A stretch of 64,000 nucleotides of DNA from assembly GCA_013152385.1 (NCBI GenBank), contig JAADGL010000044.1, forward strand, positions 1 to 64,000. The letters run 5' to 3'. This document shows, in pieces, positions 17,006-25,100 of this stretch; the stretch's first letter is position 1, and the number at the start of each line of letters is the position of its first letter. The DNA comes from Acidobacteriota bacterium (GTDB taxonomy: Bacteria > Acidobacteriota > Holophagae > Thermotomaculales > Thermotomaculaceae). Under the pieces are notes generated by a model. It saw only the letters and a program-made list of their open reading frames with translations, was not told the origin of the DNA and ran no database searches. The position numbers and the translations under genes were made by a program.

Positions 17006-18385
17006 TCACAACCACAATGAAACTGTGAAACAACTACCGCCGAGGAAACTGTCGGAAACGGAAATTGTGCCCCCATGGCTCTCGGCAATGGCCCGTGCCA
17101 GGGTCAGGCCCAGGCCGGAACCGGAAGTGGAACGACTCTGTTCCCCACGGTGAAAACGTTGAAAAACAAGCTGCTTTTCAGCATCGGAAATACCAATTCC
17201 GCTATCTTCCACCTTCAAAAGAATTTTATTCGGGCTTATTTCGAGGGAAACCTGAACCTTTCCCCCTGAATCCGTGAATTTAAGGGCGTTGTCAATAAGA
17301 TTCGCTGTCATCCGCTGAAGCCGCCGCTCATCCCCCGGAGCCACAACACTGCTATCCGGCAGTTTTAAATGCAAAGCCACTCCTTTTTCTTCCGCCACCG
17401 GAGCAAACAGATCCACCGCAGCACCCAGCAGGTGCTTAAAGTTCACCGGTTTTTTCTCAATTTCCATCAAACCGGCATTCATCCGGGCAATGTTCAGCAT
17501 CGTTTCAATCATTCCAATGAGGCGGTCGCTCTCCTCAACAATGGGGCCGGCCCATTTTTCCAGTTCGGGGTTCTGAAGCACCGCCCCCTCAGCCACTCCC
17601 CGAATCCGTGTCAGCGGGCTTTTCAGGTCATGCGCCACGTTTCCGGATACGGTTTCCAGTTCATGGAGAAGTGCCTGAATCCGATCTGCCATATCGTTGA
17701 AAGACTCCGACAATTCTGTCAATTCGGTTCCGTCTTTTGACGGCGAAACCCGGTAATCGAAGCGGCCGTCCCGAATTGCCCGGGCACCGTCCGCAACCCG
17801 GCGAATTCCCCGGACCACCCGGTTGGACACCCCCCAGCCCATCAGCAGGGCGAGAAAAAGAACAAGGATGGCGGTCTGTGAGAAAATTTCACGGTATCTT
17901 TTAATGAGAGAAATCAGCGGTGCCATATTCCTGCCGAGAACAAGGACATGATCTCCCGGAAACTCCGCCGCAAGAAGGCGAAGACTGCTGCCATTTTCCA
18001 ATCGAACCGTCGTATATGCGGGAACATTTCCGTTTTGGACTCGCTTTGCCAAAAACAAAAAAATTCTCTTTGGAATCGGGGGGCCGGCTTTGAACCGTAC
18101 CTGCCCCTCTCTGTCCAAAAGAGCGTATAAATCCTTTTCTTTGTCCGTTGTTTGATATTCCCGCTGCAGTTCATCAAGAAGAGAGGCTTGGCCGAGGGAA
18201 TTGAAATGGCCCGTAAACTCCACCGAATCATCAAGGAGCCCCTCGTCCTGCCGGCGAATCAATTCCCGCTCCAATGTGAAATCCACCGCCACAAAAACAA
18301 ACAAAGAAGAAAGAATAAACAACCCGGATACCAACAAATTTACCCGAAAACGCAATGAAAATCCCTTAGCGTTCTTCCAGAACAT
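17006..18385 (-). CDS. Sensor histidine kinase of the pump two-component system
   Basis: A 459-residue kinase. Two transmembrane helices (about 12-32 and 172-192) enclose a periplasmic domain of roughly 140 residues. A HAMP linker (GIRRVADGARAIRDGRFDYRV) follows. The HisKA motif is GNVAHDLKSPLTRIRG, with ATPase boxes NLIDNALKFTD, DSGIGI and GSGLGLTLARAIAESHGG. The architecture matches CusS/CopS-like kinases that sense metals or envelope stress. It overlaps the regulator gene by 20 nt and is followed by the pump operon after about 235 nt containing the iterons. Confidence 0.95.
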   Translation of the reverse strand: MFWKNAKGFSLRFRVNLLVSGLFILSSLFVFVAVDFTLERELIRRQDEGLLDDSVEFTGHFNSLGQASLLDELQREYQTTDKEKDLYALLDREGQVRFKAGPPIPKRIFLFLAKRVQNGNVPAYTTVRLENGSSLRLLAAEFPGDHVLVLGRNMAPLISLIKRYREIFSQTAILVLFLALLMGWGVSNRVVRGIRRVADGARAIRDGRFDYRVSPSKDGTELTELSESFNDMADRIQALLHELETVSGNVAHDLKSPLTRIRGVAEGAVLQNPELEKWAGPIVEESDRLIGMIETMLNIARMNAGLMEIEKKPVNFKHLLGAAVDLFAPVAEEKGVALHLKLPDSSVVAPGDERRLQRMTANLIDNALKFTDSGGKVQVSLEISPNKILLKVEDSGIGISDAEKQLVFQRFHRGEQSRSTSGSGLGLTLARAIAESHGGTISVSDSFLGGSCFTVSLWL

Positions 18386-19040
18386 AGCCCAAACCCCTTA
18401 CGGTATGAATCAGCCTTTTCTCAAAATCCCGGTCAACCTTATCCCGAAGACGGCAGACCCGGCACTCTACAACGTTGGTTTCCGGATCAAAATCATAGTC
18501 CCAGACGTGTTCCATGATCATGGTTTTAGATACCACCCGCCCGGCATTCTGCATCAAATACTCCAGAAGTGCCAGCTCTTTCGGCTGAAGCATAATTTCT
18601 TTCCCACCACGAAAAACCTTGCGGCGGTTCCGGTCCAGAAACAGATCTCCCACTTCTAAACGGACAGCCATCGGCTGATTCAGCGAACGTCTCAACAGTG
18701 CCTCAATGCGGGCAAGAAGCTCGGAAAAAGCAAAGGGTTTAACCAGATAATCATCTGCCCCCGCATTCAACCCCCTCACCCGGTCTTCCACCGTACCCCT
18801 TGCGGACAGAATTAAAATCGGAGTAGTGATCAATCGGCTGCGCACCTGCTCTATCAGACAGACCCCCTCCAATTTCGGCAACATCACGTCCACCACCGCC
18901 GCATCAAAAGAACTGTCCAGAAATGCGATACGCCCCGCCTCACCATCCGCCCTGTGAACAACACTATACCCTGCTTGTTTCAATCCCGACACGATAAATC
19001 CGGCAGTTTTTCGATCATCTTCCACCAGCAATATCCGCAT
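18366..19040 (-). CDS. OmpR-family response regulator of the pump system
   Basis: A 224-residue regulator. The receiver domain has the acidic pocket VEDD, phosphoacceptor Asp in AAVVDVMLP, Ser in ILSAR and Lys in YLVKPF. The C-terminal winged helix contains LQPKELALLEYLMQNAGRVVSK and VRGLGYVLE, typical of OmpR/PhoB. ATG 19040 is preferred to an in-frame GTG at 19046 because AGAGG then has proper spacing. It probably controls the pump operon through the 11-bp iterons and may control itself. Confidence 0.95.
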   Translation of the reverse strand: MRILLVEDDRKTAGFIVSGLKQAGYSVVHRADGEAGRIAFLDSSFDAAVVDVMLPKLEGVCLIEQVRSRLITTPILILSARGTVEDRVRGLNAGADDYLVKPFAFSELLARIEALLRRSLNQPMAVRLEVGDLFLDRNRRKVFRGGKEIMLQPKELALLEYLMQNAGRVVSKTMIMEHVWDYDFDPETNVVECRVCRLRDKVDRDFEKRLIHTVRGLGYVLEER

Positions 19041-19069
19041 ATTCACCTCTTAATTGTTATTTTAACAGA

Positions 19070-19098
19070 TTGACAGGAATGAAATCCTTATTGATAAT
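19070..19098 (+). promoter_or_regulatory. Sigma-70 promoter of the DsrE-like gene
   Basis: TTGACA (19070-19075), a 17-nt spacer and GATAAT (19093-19098), nearly consensus, 39 nt before the ATG. A small palindrome TGTTA-TTT-TAACA (19055-19067) abuts the -35 and also lies in the upstream region of the divergent regulator gene. Confidence 0.7.
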
Positions 19099-19136
19099 GC
19101 GAAAGGGAAAATGAAACGGGAAAAAGGAGAATTCGA

Positions 19137-19490
19137 ATGAAACTGATGATTATCATAAATGACGCGCCTTACGGAACGGAAAAAGCATACAATGCCCTGC
19201 GCCTCGCCATGACGGCACAAAAAAATCACCCGGACACGAAAGTGAGAATCTTTCTGCTTGCAGACGCAGTTTTCTGCGCATTGCCGGGTCAGAACACCCC
19301 GGATGGTTATTACAACATCGAACGAATGCTGAAATCAGTCATCCGGTCAGGAGGAGAAGTCAAGGCCTGCGGCGGCTGCTCCGAAGCAAGGGGGATCGCA
19401 AAACTGGAACTGCTGGAAGGGGTGCAATTAAGCACGATGAAAGAAATGACCGCATGGACAATGGACAGCGACAGGGTGGTGACTTTCTGA
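19137..19490 (+). CDS. DsrE/YchN-family protein
   Basis: A 117-residue cytoplasmic protein with the DsrE-like fold sequence: strand MKLMIIINDAPYG, then helix TEKAYNALRLAM, strand VRIFLLADAVF, and a late Cys pair in KACGGCSEARG followed by STMKEMTAWT. DsrE/TusD relatives carry sulfur on a Cys near this position, and many stand-alone members have no known role. AAGGAG precedes the ATG. It is divergent from the two-component genes, has its own strong promoter and is monocistronic. A role in sulfur or persulfide handling is a guess. Confidence 0.82.
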   Translation: MKLMIIINDAPYGTEKAYNALRLAMTAQKNHPDTKVRIFLLADAVFCALPGQNTPDGYYNIERMLKSVIRSGGEVKACGGCSEARGIAKLELLEGVQLSTMKEMTAWTMDSDRVVTF

Positions 19491-19585
19491 CGCTATAATT
19501 AACTGAAAAAACAACAGTAAAAACGAAATGTCCGCCCCGGCTGCTTCGTTTTGACGAATTACAGCGACAAAATCGAGAAAAGCGG

Positions 19586-19613
19586 TTGACTTGCCGGATG
19601 CCTTTGTTATAAT
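19586..19613 (+). promoter_or_regulatory. Promoter of tRNA-Val/tRNA-Asp
   Basis: TTGACT (19586-19591) and perfect TATAAT (19608-19613) with a 16-nt spacer, 14 nt before the mature 5' end of tRNA-Val. Apart from this and the two tRNAs the gap 19491-19947 is empty; a run of nine T follows tRNA-Asp. Confidence 0.75.
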
Positions 19614-19626
19614 ACCGCTTGTCTTC

Positions 19627-19702
19627 GGGCGATTAGCTCAGTTGGGAGAGCACCTGCCTTACAAGCAGGGGGTCGGCGGTTCAAGCCCGTCATCGCCCAC
19701 CA
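19627..19702 (+). tRNA. tRNA-Val (anticodon TAC)
   Basis: A 76-nt cloverleaf starting GGGCGAT and ending in an encoded CCA. The anticodon loop CTTACAA gives TAC. T arm contains GGTTCAAGCCC. Confidence 0.97.
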
Positions 19703-19742
19703 TGCTCTTTCAGAGCCTGGAACCTGAAGATTTACCCAATGC

Positions 19743-19819
<77 letters not shown>

Positions 19820-19947
19820 TTTTTTTTTATCCTTTTGAAGAAACCAGAAAAATATAATTTTAAAACTTTAAAATACACTTTCCCATTTCTTTTCCGTAAA
19901 TTTTTATTCACAGAAAATCAAGCACCTTTTAAGCTCTCTCCCGGACA

Positions 19948-20358
19948 TCAGGAAGGATCGGGAATGTATTTCAGATAGAGTTTCCGGGTGCGGGGGCCGT
20001 CAAATTCACAGAAAAAGACAGATTGCCATGTCCCTAATACCGGATTTCCATCTGAAACCAGAATTGTAAGAGAAGGGGACACAAGGGAACTTTTGATATG
20101 AGCATCGGAGTTACCCTCCATATGGCGAAAACCGGCATTTTCAGGAATCAGGCGGGAGAGGTAGGACAGAATATCGGTTTTTACGTCCGGATCGGCATTT
20201 TCATTGATGGTTACCGCGGCGGTTGTATGGGGAACAAAGAGTATCAGCATGCCTTCTGCCGCCCGGCATTCCCGAAGAAAGGCCCGGATTTCAGGCATCA
20301 GATCAAGCAGCTGGTTCCGCCGCTTTGTCTTTAGTTCCAGAACATGGATGCTCGTCAT
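19948..20358 (-). CDS. YjbQ/UPF0047 family protein
   Basis: A 136-residue protein of the YjbQ family. Diagnostic stretches are FVPHTTAAVTINENADPDV, a conserved HMEGNSDAH and QSVFFCEFDGPR. The conserved His and acidic residues suggest metal binding; some members show weak thiamine-phosphate synthase activity in vivo, and the true role is unknown. Its start lies inside the end of the DUF2062 gene on the same strand (56-nt overlap). Confidence 0.93.
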   Translation of the reverse strand: MTSIHVLELKTKRRNQLLDLMPEIRAFLRECRAAEGMLILFVPHTTAAVTINENADPDVKTDILSYLSRLIPENAGFRHMEGNSDAHIKSSLVSPSLTILVSDGNPVLGTWQSVFFCEFDGPRTRKLYLKYIPDPS

Positions 20359-20878
20359 CCTGTTTTATCCCTCTATTCTTTTTTTTTAGGAGAAATCGAA
20401 CGATAAAGAACGCGGCAGAAGCGGCAATAACGGCGGTGACCATGTTACCGATAAGAAAGGGGAGCAGCATGGGTTTTAATGTGTGGCCGATGTAGGCAAA
20501 TGCGCTACCGTTGAGAAAGTTTTTCAGCTTGAACATTTCCCAGTGTATCATTGATACGCTGAAACCGGACACGCCGGTAAAAAGCTCTCCGACCCAGAGC
20601 CCCGCCGCATAGATGGGAACCATGGTCCACCAGTTGTTCACAATGGTAAATCCAACCAACAGCACCTTATCCAGCTTTTTAAAGAGAGCGGCCAGGGTAA
20701 ATGCCATAATGAAGTGAAAGCCCATAAAGGGGCTGAAGGCAATAAAAGTCCCCAACGCCACAGACAACGCTTTCATTTCCGGTGTCCGGGCGGGATTGAA
20801 CAATTCGGTTTTTATGGATTCAAGCCATTTCTTCAGTGTCTTCTTCATACCGTGACCATTATCCCCGAAATCTTCCAT
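20303..20878 (-). CDS. DUF2062 membrane protein
   Basis: A 191-residue protein with the DUF2062 pattern: a cytoplasmic N-terminal helix (KKTLKKWLESIKTELF), then SVALGTFIAFSPFMGFH, NNWWTMVPIYAAGLWVGE and a final hydrophobic segment near 145-165, ending in a charged tail. Three to four membrane helices are likely. Members often lie near lipid or polysaccharide genes, and no function is established. An internal ATG at 20848 is an alternative start that would remove ten acidic residues; neither has a strong ribosome site. Confidence 0.85.
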   Translation of the reverse strand: MEDFGDNGHGMKKTLKKWLESIKTELFNPARTPEMKALSVALGTFIAFSPFMGFHFIMAFTLAALFKKLDKVLLVGFTIVNNWWTMVPIYAAGLWVGELFTGVSGFSVSMIHWEMFKLKNFLNGSAFAYIGHTLKPMLLPFLIGNMVTAVIAASAAFFIVRFLLKKKNRGIKQDDEHPCSGTKDKAAEPAA

Positions 20879-21004
20879 AAGTCAACTGATTTGAAAATTT
20901 GCAGCAACTGGGGATAGCATGGAAACGGGGGAATAGAGAATCCCATGTTTTTTGATCCTGTATATGCTGCACTGCAGGAAAGCCTGCGTGCCGCATGTCT
21001 CCTG

Positions 21005-21670
21005 TCAGCTGTCGCCTTCTTCCCGGACCGCAGTGGCACGAATAATGATATCGTCAATTTTTCGAGCCAGACCGGATTCATCTGTCAATTTTTCCCGCAG
21101 GTCTGTCAGGCCGCTGATTGTTTCGGCAATGGGCCTGGCCGGCATGTGAAAACCGTGAAGTGCTTCTTTTATTTCAAAATCATCCACTTCTTCCTGACTT
21201 AATCCGGACAGAGAGTCAATGAAAGGCAGTATTTCCCGGTGAATCCCAAACAAATAAAAGGAGGAGCCGGATGGCCCGAAAAGTAAATCAAATTCATGCA
21301 TTCGCTGAAAGAAACCGGCAACAGTCTCTTCGGAAATTCCGCTGGAATTGGATTTGAGAAAGATTATCCGGTCATAATCTTCCAGACGCATGGCCGCATC
21401 CGTAAGAAATGACAGCTGTGTTTTCCCCGCTCCGGCAAAAAACCGAAAATTGTCTCCGATACGCTTCTCCAGACGAATTGTCTCTTCCGGCGTGTAGCCC
21501 AGAAGAAAAAGGTCGTAGGCATTCGCCACCGGGTAGAGTTCCGAAATTGACAAATCTGTCAGGTAGTCACTGAGCTCCCGCGCAAGGTCAACGGATAATT
21601 CCGATGCAAGTGTATTTCCGGACAGGGTGGTGCCGGCAGTTTCAATCAGAAGAACCAGTGCGTTTTTCAT
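21005..21670 (-). CDS. DUF2064 (glycosyltransferase-A-like) protein
   Basis: A 221-residue protein resembling the DUF2064 family linked to radical SAM/selenodomain clusters. It has the layout strand ALVLLIETAG, central LSFLTDAAMRLEDYDRIIFLKSNSSG and FDLLFGPSGSSFYLFGI, which parallels the GSDCPDL...DVVLGPALDGGYYLIG core. The Asp of the sugar-nucleotide-like site is replaced by Asn/Ser here (KSNSSG), so catalysis is doubtful. It overlaps the PEGA gene stop-to-start by 4 nt and ends the long T2SS-linked run. Confidence 0.7.
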   Translation of the reverse strand: MKNALVLLIETAGTTLSGNTLASELSVDLARELSDYLTDLSISELYPVANAYDLFLLGYTPEETIRLEKRIGDNFRFFAGAGKTQLSFLTDAAMRLEDYDRIIFLKSNSSGISEETVAGFFQRMHEFDLLFGPSGSSFYLFGIHREILPFIDSLSGLSQEEVDDFEIKEALHGFHMPARPIAETISGLTDLREKLTDESGLARKIDDIIIRATAVREEGDS

Positions 21671-23724
21671 TGTTTTCTAAGGTATTCAAATGTGAAATCA
21701 ATTAGATCACGAACACGCGGCCCCCGGGAGTTGATAACCGTTGCCCCATCATTATAGTGATAGTTTTTGAAAAGTGTCTGTAAATCAATCCAGGAACCGA
21801 TTTCTTTGTAACAGATTCCTTTCAGGTAGAGCACTGTTCCTGCGGAAATTCCGGGCCTGTCAGGCAATTGAACCATAGAGAGGGTGTCAAACGCCTCTTC
21901 GAACCGCCTGAACCGGAGGCTGCACATGGCCAAATTCAGCTGAGCCCCCGCTTTCCGGGCTTTGGTACCGGGAAACTGTATTTTTGACAGAAAATACAGG
22001 TATGCCGAGTTGTAGGAAAGGGAGTTTAAGTTCTGACGCATGACAACCGGTGTCGCTTCCACTTTCACCCTGATGTCAACGGCTGAACCGGCACGCTCCA
22101 CCTGAAGTGCGGTTTCCGGAACTTTCAATGCGCCATAGAAAGACATCTCATCTCCGCACTCTTTCCCATTGACAGAAAGAATAATATCCCCCGGATGAAC
22201 CGAATCGGCAGAGGAAGAAATCACAACGGGAAGGTTCCGGTCGGGATCGCGGATTACAGCGATTCCGGCGGTATTTTCCACCAGAGGCGGCATAACGGAT
22301 ATTGCCCGAACCAGTTTTTCCCCGGACCGGGGATCTGCCGGGTCAACGGTGAATTTCTCCGGATGGTACAGTTCGGTATTCAAGATGTAAATATCCACAT
22401 AACGTTTCAGTTTTACCCGCTTTTCCACTCCGAAAACAATCAGGGACTGGCCATAGTCGTTTCGGATGTTCTGAATTACTTTTCTGTCCCCTTTCAACAG
22501 GCCGTCAATTGCGGACAGGTAAGAATCGTCCAACTCCGCATTGTAAAACGGGATTTTCTGAAACTGTCTTTCCAGCACCGCCTGAACCTGTTTCACAATG
22601 CCGTGGTTCGCGTCCAGAGGTTTCACCCCGGCAAAGAGGAGCGTGGGTTTGGGAACAGCTTTTACAACACGATGCTCTCCCTCTTTTATCTCCAGTTTTT
22701 TGATGAAGGTCCCGTTCTCAAATGCAACTTTCAGCTGATGTTCCCCGGAACAGACTTCCAGGTCCCGAATCGGCAGGGAACCAATCCGCCGGCCATCCAG
22801 AAAAAGATCGCCAGCCTGGTCATCACTTCCGGATTCCACAATCAGATACCCGATACTGCGCTCCATTCGGACAGGCTGAAAAAGGTAATCCCGTTTCTTT
22901 AAGGCGGGGAGAGTCAGATGTACCGTTTTGTAACAGCTCTTTTTCAGATCCACCCGATGGTCACCCGGTGTGACCCGGTTGATTACAAAATAGCCGGACA
23001 GGGTGGAAGGATTCAATCCCAAAGCCTGTACCGTATCCGGATGTTCCTTCAGATAATCCGCAGGTGCTGTTCCCGATGTCTGTCCCACAAGAATACCGTC
23101 CATGAAAACCTGTGCCCCGGCCGGATCTGTCATAATCGTAACAGATGCCAGTGTCCGGATCATTTCCACTTTCAAGTCCACCGTCTGCCCCACCGCCACC
23201 GTGACATCTTTCGTCACCGGTTGATAGTTTACTTTTTCGATCCGGAGGGAAAGGTCACCGGCCAATATGGTATACAGCCCCTTTGAATTGGGGGTAAGCT
23301 TTAATGTGCCGGCTGAAACACTGATCCCGGAAACCGGACAGTGAATCCTGAGATATCCGACCATCTGCCGCCTCATTTGATTAAAATCCCGGATAATCTT
23401 CGGTGAAACAAAGAGCTTGTTCAGTTGGTGCCCGGGAGCGGAACGGATAATCTTCTCAAAATAGGTGTGAACCGTTTTCATATCTCCCTTGTTGGAATAA
23501 AGAACAATAAGATATTCCATGCTTTTAAGATAATAGTTGAAGGCATCTTTCCCTTTGATCTCACCGAGGTCATAGGAGTTGACGATGTTCTGGAATCCGT
23601 TGATGGCATTACCGGGATTGTCGGAATTCTCAAAGGTCTGGACATTTTCACGAAAAACAGAAGCGACATCGAACGAATAGACCGGAAGTGCCGCAATGAC
23701 TATAAATAAAATCAGTTTTTTCAT
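21667..23724 (-). CDS. Secreted PEGA/PDZ-like/TPR protein
   Basis: A 685-residue protein with an N-terminal signal peptide (KKLILFIVIAALPVYS). An all-helical N-terminal region (about 20-130) is followed by PEGA-type beta repeats: VTIMTDPAGAQVFMDGILVG near 195-215 and GDLFLDGRRIGSLPIRDL near 310-330. A segment near 480-540 (VVISSSADSVHPGDIILSVNG) resembles a PDZ peptide-binding domain, and the C-terminus has helical TPR-like repeats. PEGA domains are usually surface or periplasmic. I infer an envelope role linked to the adjacent kinase, whose outer part also has PEGA repeats. Specific function unknown. Confidence 0.65.
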   Translation of the reverse strand: MKKLILFIVIAALPVYSFDVASVFRENVQTFENSDNPGNAINGFQNIVNSYDLGEIKGKDAFNYYLKSMEYLIVLYSNKGDMKTVHTYFEKIIRSAPGHQLNKLFVSPKIIRDFNQMRRQMVGYLRIHCPVSGISVSAGTLKLTPNSKGLYTILAGDLSLRIEKVNYQPVTKDVTVAVGQTVDLKVEMIRTLASVTIMTDPAGAQVFMDGILVGQTSGTAPADYLKEHPDTVQALGLNPSTLSGYFVINRVTPGDHRVDLKKSCYKTVHLTLPALKKRDYLFQPVRMERSIGYLIVESGSDDQAGDLFLDGRRIGSLPIRDLEVCSGEHQLKVAFENGTFIKKLEIKEGEHRVVKAVPKPTLLFAGVKPLDANHGIVKQVQAVLERQFQKIPFYNAELDDSYLSAIDGLLKGDRKVIQNIRNDYGQSLIVFGVEKRVKLKRYVDIYILNTELYHPEKFTVDPADPRSGEKLVRAISVMPPLVENTAGIAVIRDPDRNLPVVISSSADSVHPGDIILSVNGKECGDEMSFYGALKVPETALQVERAGSAVDIRVKVEATPVVMRQNLNSLSYNSAYLYFLSKIQFPGTKARKAGAQLNLAMCSLRFRRFEEAFDTLSMVQLPDRPGISAGTVLYLKGICYKEIGSWIDLQTLFKNYHYNDGATVINSRGPRVRDLIDFTFEYLRKQ

Positions 23725-25100
23725 CAGTACACCTTCAAAATCTCTCGTTCTCTCGTCAGGGAGAGATAGATGTTGCTGCCCGCATCAACCGCAATGTGGC
23801 TGAAACGGCCGCTTTGATGTGTAATTGCCAGCAGCTGCATTGTCTGGAACGGCTTAAAATCATCAGTTAAAACAGACAATGAACGTCCCTTGTCTGCCAG
23901 AAGATAAATATTGTCCAGGGGATCAAATGCCAGGTCAACAATTTTATAGTAGTTTCCGAACTGCCGGACAATGTGACCGTCACGTGTTCTGATCTCAAGC
24001 AGTTTTCTGGAATTCTTCACCACAAACACCAATCCGTCCCGACGGATTTTAATAAAATCAACATCTCCGAGTGCCAGTTTCCGCTGAAGTTTATGCTCTC
24101 TTGAAAAGACATAGGTCAATCCGGAACTTTTGTCAAATGCCCATATTTCCAGACCCGGTGTCAGAAAAAAAGACGTTACTTCTTTCAATGGGCTGCCGTC
24201 AACAATCAGGGGAACCGAACCGGATGGCCCGATCAATTGATCACCGGTACTGAACCACAGTCCGGCACCTTTGCTGTAATAAAAGGCGCGGACATCCCCC
24301 GGCGTGTTTCGCCTGCGATTCTGGCCCGGAGAGATGATCTGAATGAAACGGCCTTTTTTCGCCGATACAAAAAGTGTTCCGTTTGTTCCCGCTTCCAGAA
24401 GAGACGGGCTATCCATCTGAAAATACTGTTTTACATTTCTATACGGCCGATTCAAAGTAAAACGCAGTAGGGTACGGGTCAGGTTCGCGGCCATGGGGTT
24501 GTCTTTTCCTTTTTCAGCCTCATCAATTGCCGAAAGCATTTTCAGCGCCTCCCGGGGTTCGCCGATTCTGTAATAACAGTAGGCTGCCTGAAACAGAGAA
24601 TCGGGAAACACTTTGCTTTCGGAAAACCTTGTGTAGATTTGAGAAAGATAATAGAGCGCTTTTTTAAATTGACTGCGCTGAGTGGAAATTTGGGCGAGAT
24701 AAAAATAGTCCTGATCCAACACATCAGACTCAGGGAAGGCTCCTTTCAAATGGAAAAAGGTATTGTATGCATCATCTGCTTTCCCGTTTTGCAGCTGAAT
24801 TCTTCCAAGGAGGAGATAGGCATTGTCCGCACTGTCACTCTGCCCGTAATCGGACACAATCCGGTTCAATACTTCTTGTGCTTTTTCCACATTTCCCTGC
24901 TGAAAATCGTAGCGGCCGATTTCCAGCAATGCATCATCCGCAAAAGGAGATTTCGGATACTGTTCCAGCAACAGATTGAATTCCCGCATGGCCTGTTCAT
25001 AGTTCTGGTTCGCCTGAAAAGCCAGGCCACTCTCGTATAAACGCTGGTCATTGGGACTGGTCAAAGAACCGATCAACAGAAAAAGAAGGAGAGTTTTCAT
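23724..25100 (-). CDS. Periplasmic TPR plus beta-propeller protein
   Basis: A 458-residue protein starting at ATG 25100, one base inside the kinase stop (TGATG); an in-frame GTG precedes it. A signal peptide (KTLLLFLLIGSLT) is followed by five or so TPR units of the BamD/YbgF type, for example EQAMREFNLLLEQYPKSPFADDAL-like and DNAYLLLGRIQLQNGKADDA, to about residue 215. The C-terminal half has repeated short beta strands such as LAFDPLDNIYLLAD and IAVDAGSNIYLSL, suggesting an NHL-like propeller. Likely a protein-interaction platform in the periplasm. No enzyme motif seen. Confidence 0.7.
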   Translation of the reverse strand: MKTLLLFLLIGSLTSPNDQRLYESGLAFQANQNYEQAMREFNLLLEQYPKSPFADDALLEIGRYDFQQGNVEKAQEVLNRIVSDYGQSDSADNAYLLLGRIQLQNGKADDAYNTFFHLKGAFPESDVLDQDYFYLAQISTQRSQFKKALYYLSQIYTRFSESKVFPDSLFQAAYCYYRIGEPREALKMLSAIDEAEKGKDNPMAANLTRTLLRFTLNRPYRNVKQYFQMDSPSLLEAGTNGTLFVSAKKGRFIQIISPGQNRRRNTPGDVRAFYYSKGAGLWFSTGDQLIGPSGSVPLIVDGSPLKEVTSFFLTPGLEIWAFDKSSGLTYVFSREHKLQRKLALGDVDFIKIRRDGLVFVVKNSRKLLEIRTRDGHIVRQFGNYYKIVDLAFDPLDNIYLLADKGRSLSVLTDDFKPFQTMQLLAITHQSGRFSHIAVDAGSNIYLSLTREREILKVY

